A DNA stretch of 64,000 nt from contig NZ_JBHYMS010000009.1 of the NCBI RefSeq assembly GCF_042743185.1, forward strand, positions 62,001 through 126,000, written 5' to 3'. The stretch's first letter is position 1. Every line of letters begins with the position of its first letter. Under the pieces are notes generated by a model. It saw nothing but the letters and a program-made list of their open reading frames with translations. It did not search any database and was not told where the DNA came from. The translations under genes and the position numbers were made by a program. Source of the stretch: Inquilinus sp042743185 (GTDB taxonomy: Bacteria; Pseudomonadota; Alphaproteobacteria; DSM-16000; Inquilinaceae). Below, one piece after another: positions 62,242 to 64,000 of the stretch.

Positions 62242-63552
62242 TCAGCTGGCCGGGTCGGCGGCGATGGCGCTGCCCTTCAGCACGACCGGGCGGGTGGTCT
62301 CGCCGGTGATGCCGAAATCGCTGTCGTTGATCATCATCAGCGACCCGTCGCCGGTCAGCGCCAGGCCTTCGATCTTGACCGGCACCTCCGGATGGTCGGC
62401 GCTGTCGAAGCGCAGCGTCTTGGTCACCGGCACGATCTTCGCGGCGGCCAGATCCTTCGACTGCTCCAGGCTCGGCGCGGTCTTCAGGTCGTCCCAGGCG
62501 GTGCCGTGGATGTCGGTGGCGCCGGCCAACGACACCTCATACAGCTTGGTGGTGCCGTCGGTGCGCTCCAGCACCAGGAAGCGGTCGGGGCCGAGGCCCA
62601 TGATCTCGCTGATGCGCGGGTCGCTCTGCTTCTTCGACGGGTCCAGCCGGAAGCTCTGCGGGTCGTCCAGCGTGTAGACGTACTCGCCGGTGACCGCGAG
62701 GGTCGCCGGGTCGAGGGTCCACAGCCGGGCGTTCTTCGAGCCGCGATAGGTGTCGGCGTCCGGGTTGGCCAGCGGGTTCTGGATGATGGTGGCGAAGCGC
62801 TTGCCGTCCGGGGTGATCGCCAGCGATTCCAGGCCGCGGTTGAGGAAGCGCTTGGCCAGGACGGCCGGCAGGCCGCCGTCGACCGGGTAATGCGCGCCCT
62901 TGAAGTCGTCCTCGGTGCCCTGCGGCACGATCCGGCGCAGGATCTTGCCGTCGGCGGCGACATGCAGCAGCGACGGGCCGTTCTCCTCCGACACCCAGAA
63001 GCTGCCGTCGGCCATCGGCACCACCGACTCGGCGTCGACCGCGTCGGGGTTCTGCGCGAGCGTCTTGCCGGACAGGTCGATCGGCTGCTCGGTCGAGGCG
63101 TGGGTCAGCGGGTTCAGCAGGCCGTTGACCGGCTTGCCGTCGCCGTCCCTGAGCGGCAGCACGGTGTCGACCGTGAAGCTGCCGCCGTCCTTCAGCGTGA
63201 TCCGGTAGATCGTCGGCGAATAGTCGGGCAGCGGGTAGATGCGGGCGCCCTTGAGGTCGCCGCAGATCGTCTTGCCGTCGACCCCGAACACGTCCTCGAC
63301 ATCGCCGCAGGTGAAGTTCGGGCCGCGGTCGGAGATGGTCCAGAAGGTCATCGGCGGGTCGCCGGCGCGGCGGCCGGCGCCGCTGCCGATGCCGACGTTC
63401 AGCTCCCGCGTCTTGCCGCCGGGCACCGAGATGCTGCCGAGCGCCAGCTTCGGGTCGGTGCTGGTGTAGCTGGTCAGGGTCTCGGCCGCCTGCGCGGCCG
63501 GCAGGATCGCGGCCGAGAGCAGCAGGGCCGCAAACGCGGAACGGAACGCCAT
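62242..63552 (-). CDS. Exported esterase-like/phytase-like protein
   Basis: A 436-aa secreted protein of the 'esterase-like activity of phytase' family (PF13449). It has a signal peptide (FAALLLSAAILPAAQA) followed by a propeller-like domain with FWTISDRGPNFTCGDVEDV, ADGSFWVSEENGPSLLHV and GLESLAITPDGKRFATI. Family members are reported or predicted phosphoesterases; the substrate is unknown. It lies upstream of secA on the same strand with its own gap of 180 nt. Confidence 0.88.
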   Translation of the reverse strand: MAFRSAFAALLLSAAILPAAQAAETLTSYTSTDPKLALGSISVPGGKTRELNVGIGSGAGRRAGDPPMTFWTISDRGPNFTCGDVEDVFGVDGKTICGDLKGARIYPLPDYSPTIYRITLKDGGSFTVDTVLPLRDGDGKPVNGLLNPLTHASTEQPIDLSGKTLAQNPDAVDAESVVPMADGSFWVSEENGPSLLHVAADGKILRRIVPQGTEDDFKGAHYPVDGGLPAVLAKRFLNRGLESLAITPDGKRFATIIQNPLANPDADTYRGSKNARLWTLDPATLAVTGEYVYTLDDPQSFRLDPSKKQSDPRISEIMGLGPDRFLVLERTDGTTKLYEVSLAGATDIHGTAWDDLKTAPSLEQSKDLAAAKIVPVTKTLRFDSADHPEVPVKIEGLALTGDGSLMMINDSDFGITGETTRPVVLKGSAIAADPAS

Positions 63553-63861
63553 GAACCCCTCCTTAATTCTTTGTCACCTTGGCCGGCGGATCGGGATGCC
63601 GCCGCTGGGGGGCGCCGCCGGGAAGCCGTCCGTCTTCTAGGATTTCCCGCGTGTCGCGCCGGTGACGGTCGTGTTAAGCTTTGATGACAGCGGCTTCGGC
63701 CCGGCCGGCAGCGGCCCTTGGTCCGCTTGTGCCCCGTTTCCGCCTGTGCTTTACCTGTCGGCCACGTCGCGCAGCTGGCGCCGCCGCGATCCCATGACCG
63801 GATGCCGGCACGTCTCCGCCGAGGCGCCACTCGTCCCACAGGATCTGAAAGGACGCGTTTG
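63553..63861. other. 309-bp divergent intergenic region
   Basis: The gap between the minus-strand phytase-like gene and the plus-strand gene at 63862. It should hold both promoters. I see no convincing repeat, RNA or further gene; the short open frames in it lack start context and family similarity. Confidence 0.5.
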
Positions 63862-64000
63862 ATGTCTTCCCTCGCCCTCCGCCTGCTCGCCGGCGCGGCT
63901 GCCCTGACGCTCCTGGCCGGTCCGGTCCTGGCCCAGGATGCGGCCAAGCCCGCCGAGGCGCCGGCCGCCGCCCCCGCGGCCGCCGGCGACCAGGCCGGCA
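63862..64000 (+). CDS. Secreted protein, N-terminal fragment cut by window end
   Basis: 46 codons from an ATG at 63862 with AAAGGA ahead. They encode a signal peptide (LALRLLAGAAALTLLAGPVLAQ) and an alanine/proline-rich stretch. Near secA in alphaproteobacteria a PpiC-type peptidyl-prolyl isomerase often starts this way, so that is a guess; nothing in the visible part confirms it. Confidence 0.6.
   Translation, partial: MSSLALRLLAGAAALTLLAGPVLAQDAAKPAEAPAAAPAAAGDQAG

Noticed and set aside
63662..63862. A 66-codon frame upstream of the last gene
   Set aside because: No Shine-Dalgarno sequence and no similarity; it occupies the divergent promoter region.

Overview
This is a very GC-rich (roughly 70% by eye), gene-dense chromosomal segment of an alphaproteobacterium. 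The fabA-fabB-fabI cassette, the aroK-aroB-CNNM run beside xerD, a SAM-II riboswitch in front of metZ, a cyanide-insensitive-type cytochrome bd pair and the intergenic repeats that look like 'TGTCATGCCCGGGCTTGACC' all point to the Rhodospirillales/Azospirillales side of the class. This taxonomic placement is inference; there is no rRNA or tRNA gene in the window. Nearly all genes are recognisable. About 63 protein genes are called, two of them cut by the window ends.

Layout. 1-4 kb (minus): a family 39 glycosyltransferase (partial), ispE and a secreted TPR protein. 4.1-7.3 kb (plus): fabA, fabB, fabI for unsaturated fatty acid synthesis, plus a pyridoxamine-phosphate-oxidase-like gene. 7.3-7.9 kb: a 620-bp gap with two hairpin repeats and an IS91-type transposase scrap. 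7.9-14.4 kb (minus): a coherent catabolic operon (NitT/taurine-type ABC importer, FAD oxidoreductase, class III CoA transferase, enoyl-CoA hydratase, 7Fe ferredoxin), divergent from a lysR gene with a perfect T-N11-A palindrome in the gap. 15.7-20.1 kb: a small P-loop protein, a cystathionine gamma-synthase-family gene and cydBA. 20.3-26.7 kb: moeB-dsrE, a secreted protein and an RND efflux pair. 26.8-32.6 kb (minus): an SH3b protein, metZ under a SAM-II riboswitch, and a peptide-type ABC importer without ATPases, ending in a GNAT gene.

32.7-38.1 kb: two serine hydrolases, a ParB-fold-like protein and anmK (murein recycling). 38.3-43.8 kb is more accessory in character: an SDR, two adjacent HNH endonuclease genes of lower GC, a lactonase, DUF3297, an isoprenylcysteine-methyltransferase-like membrane protein and a racemase-like gene. 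43.8-48.7 kb (minus): an aminotransferase, a stand-alone KAS II, an HxlR regulator with a 21-bp perfect palindrome, an alpha/beta hydrolase and DUF2889. 48.7-55.4 kb: CNNM/CBS protein, aroB, aroK, then divergently a small membrane protein, xerD, gtrA-like, GNAT and accA. 55.5-64 kb: a RimK-family ATP-grasp protein, a RHH/PIN toxin-antitoxin pair, an aromatic amino acid lyase homologue, secA, a phytase-esterase-like protein and the start of a secreted protein.

The most interesting items are (i) the HAL/PAL-family gene at 57770-59239, whose MIO-forming Ala-Ser-Gly is replaced by Gly-Ala-Gly while the other catalytic landmarks remain, with its ribosome-binding site buried in a hairpin; (ii) the two-gene HNH islet (39080-40936), a candidate modification-dependent restriction module; (iii) the uncharacterised ABC/CoA/FAD/ferredoxin catabolic operon; and (iv) several clean operators and three families of intergenic palindromic repeats.
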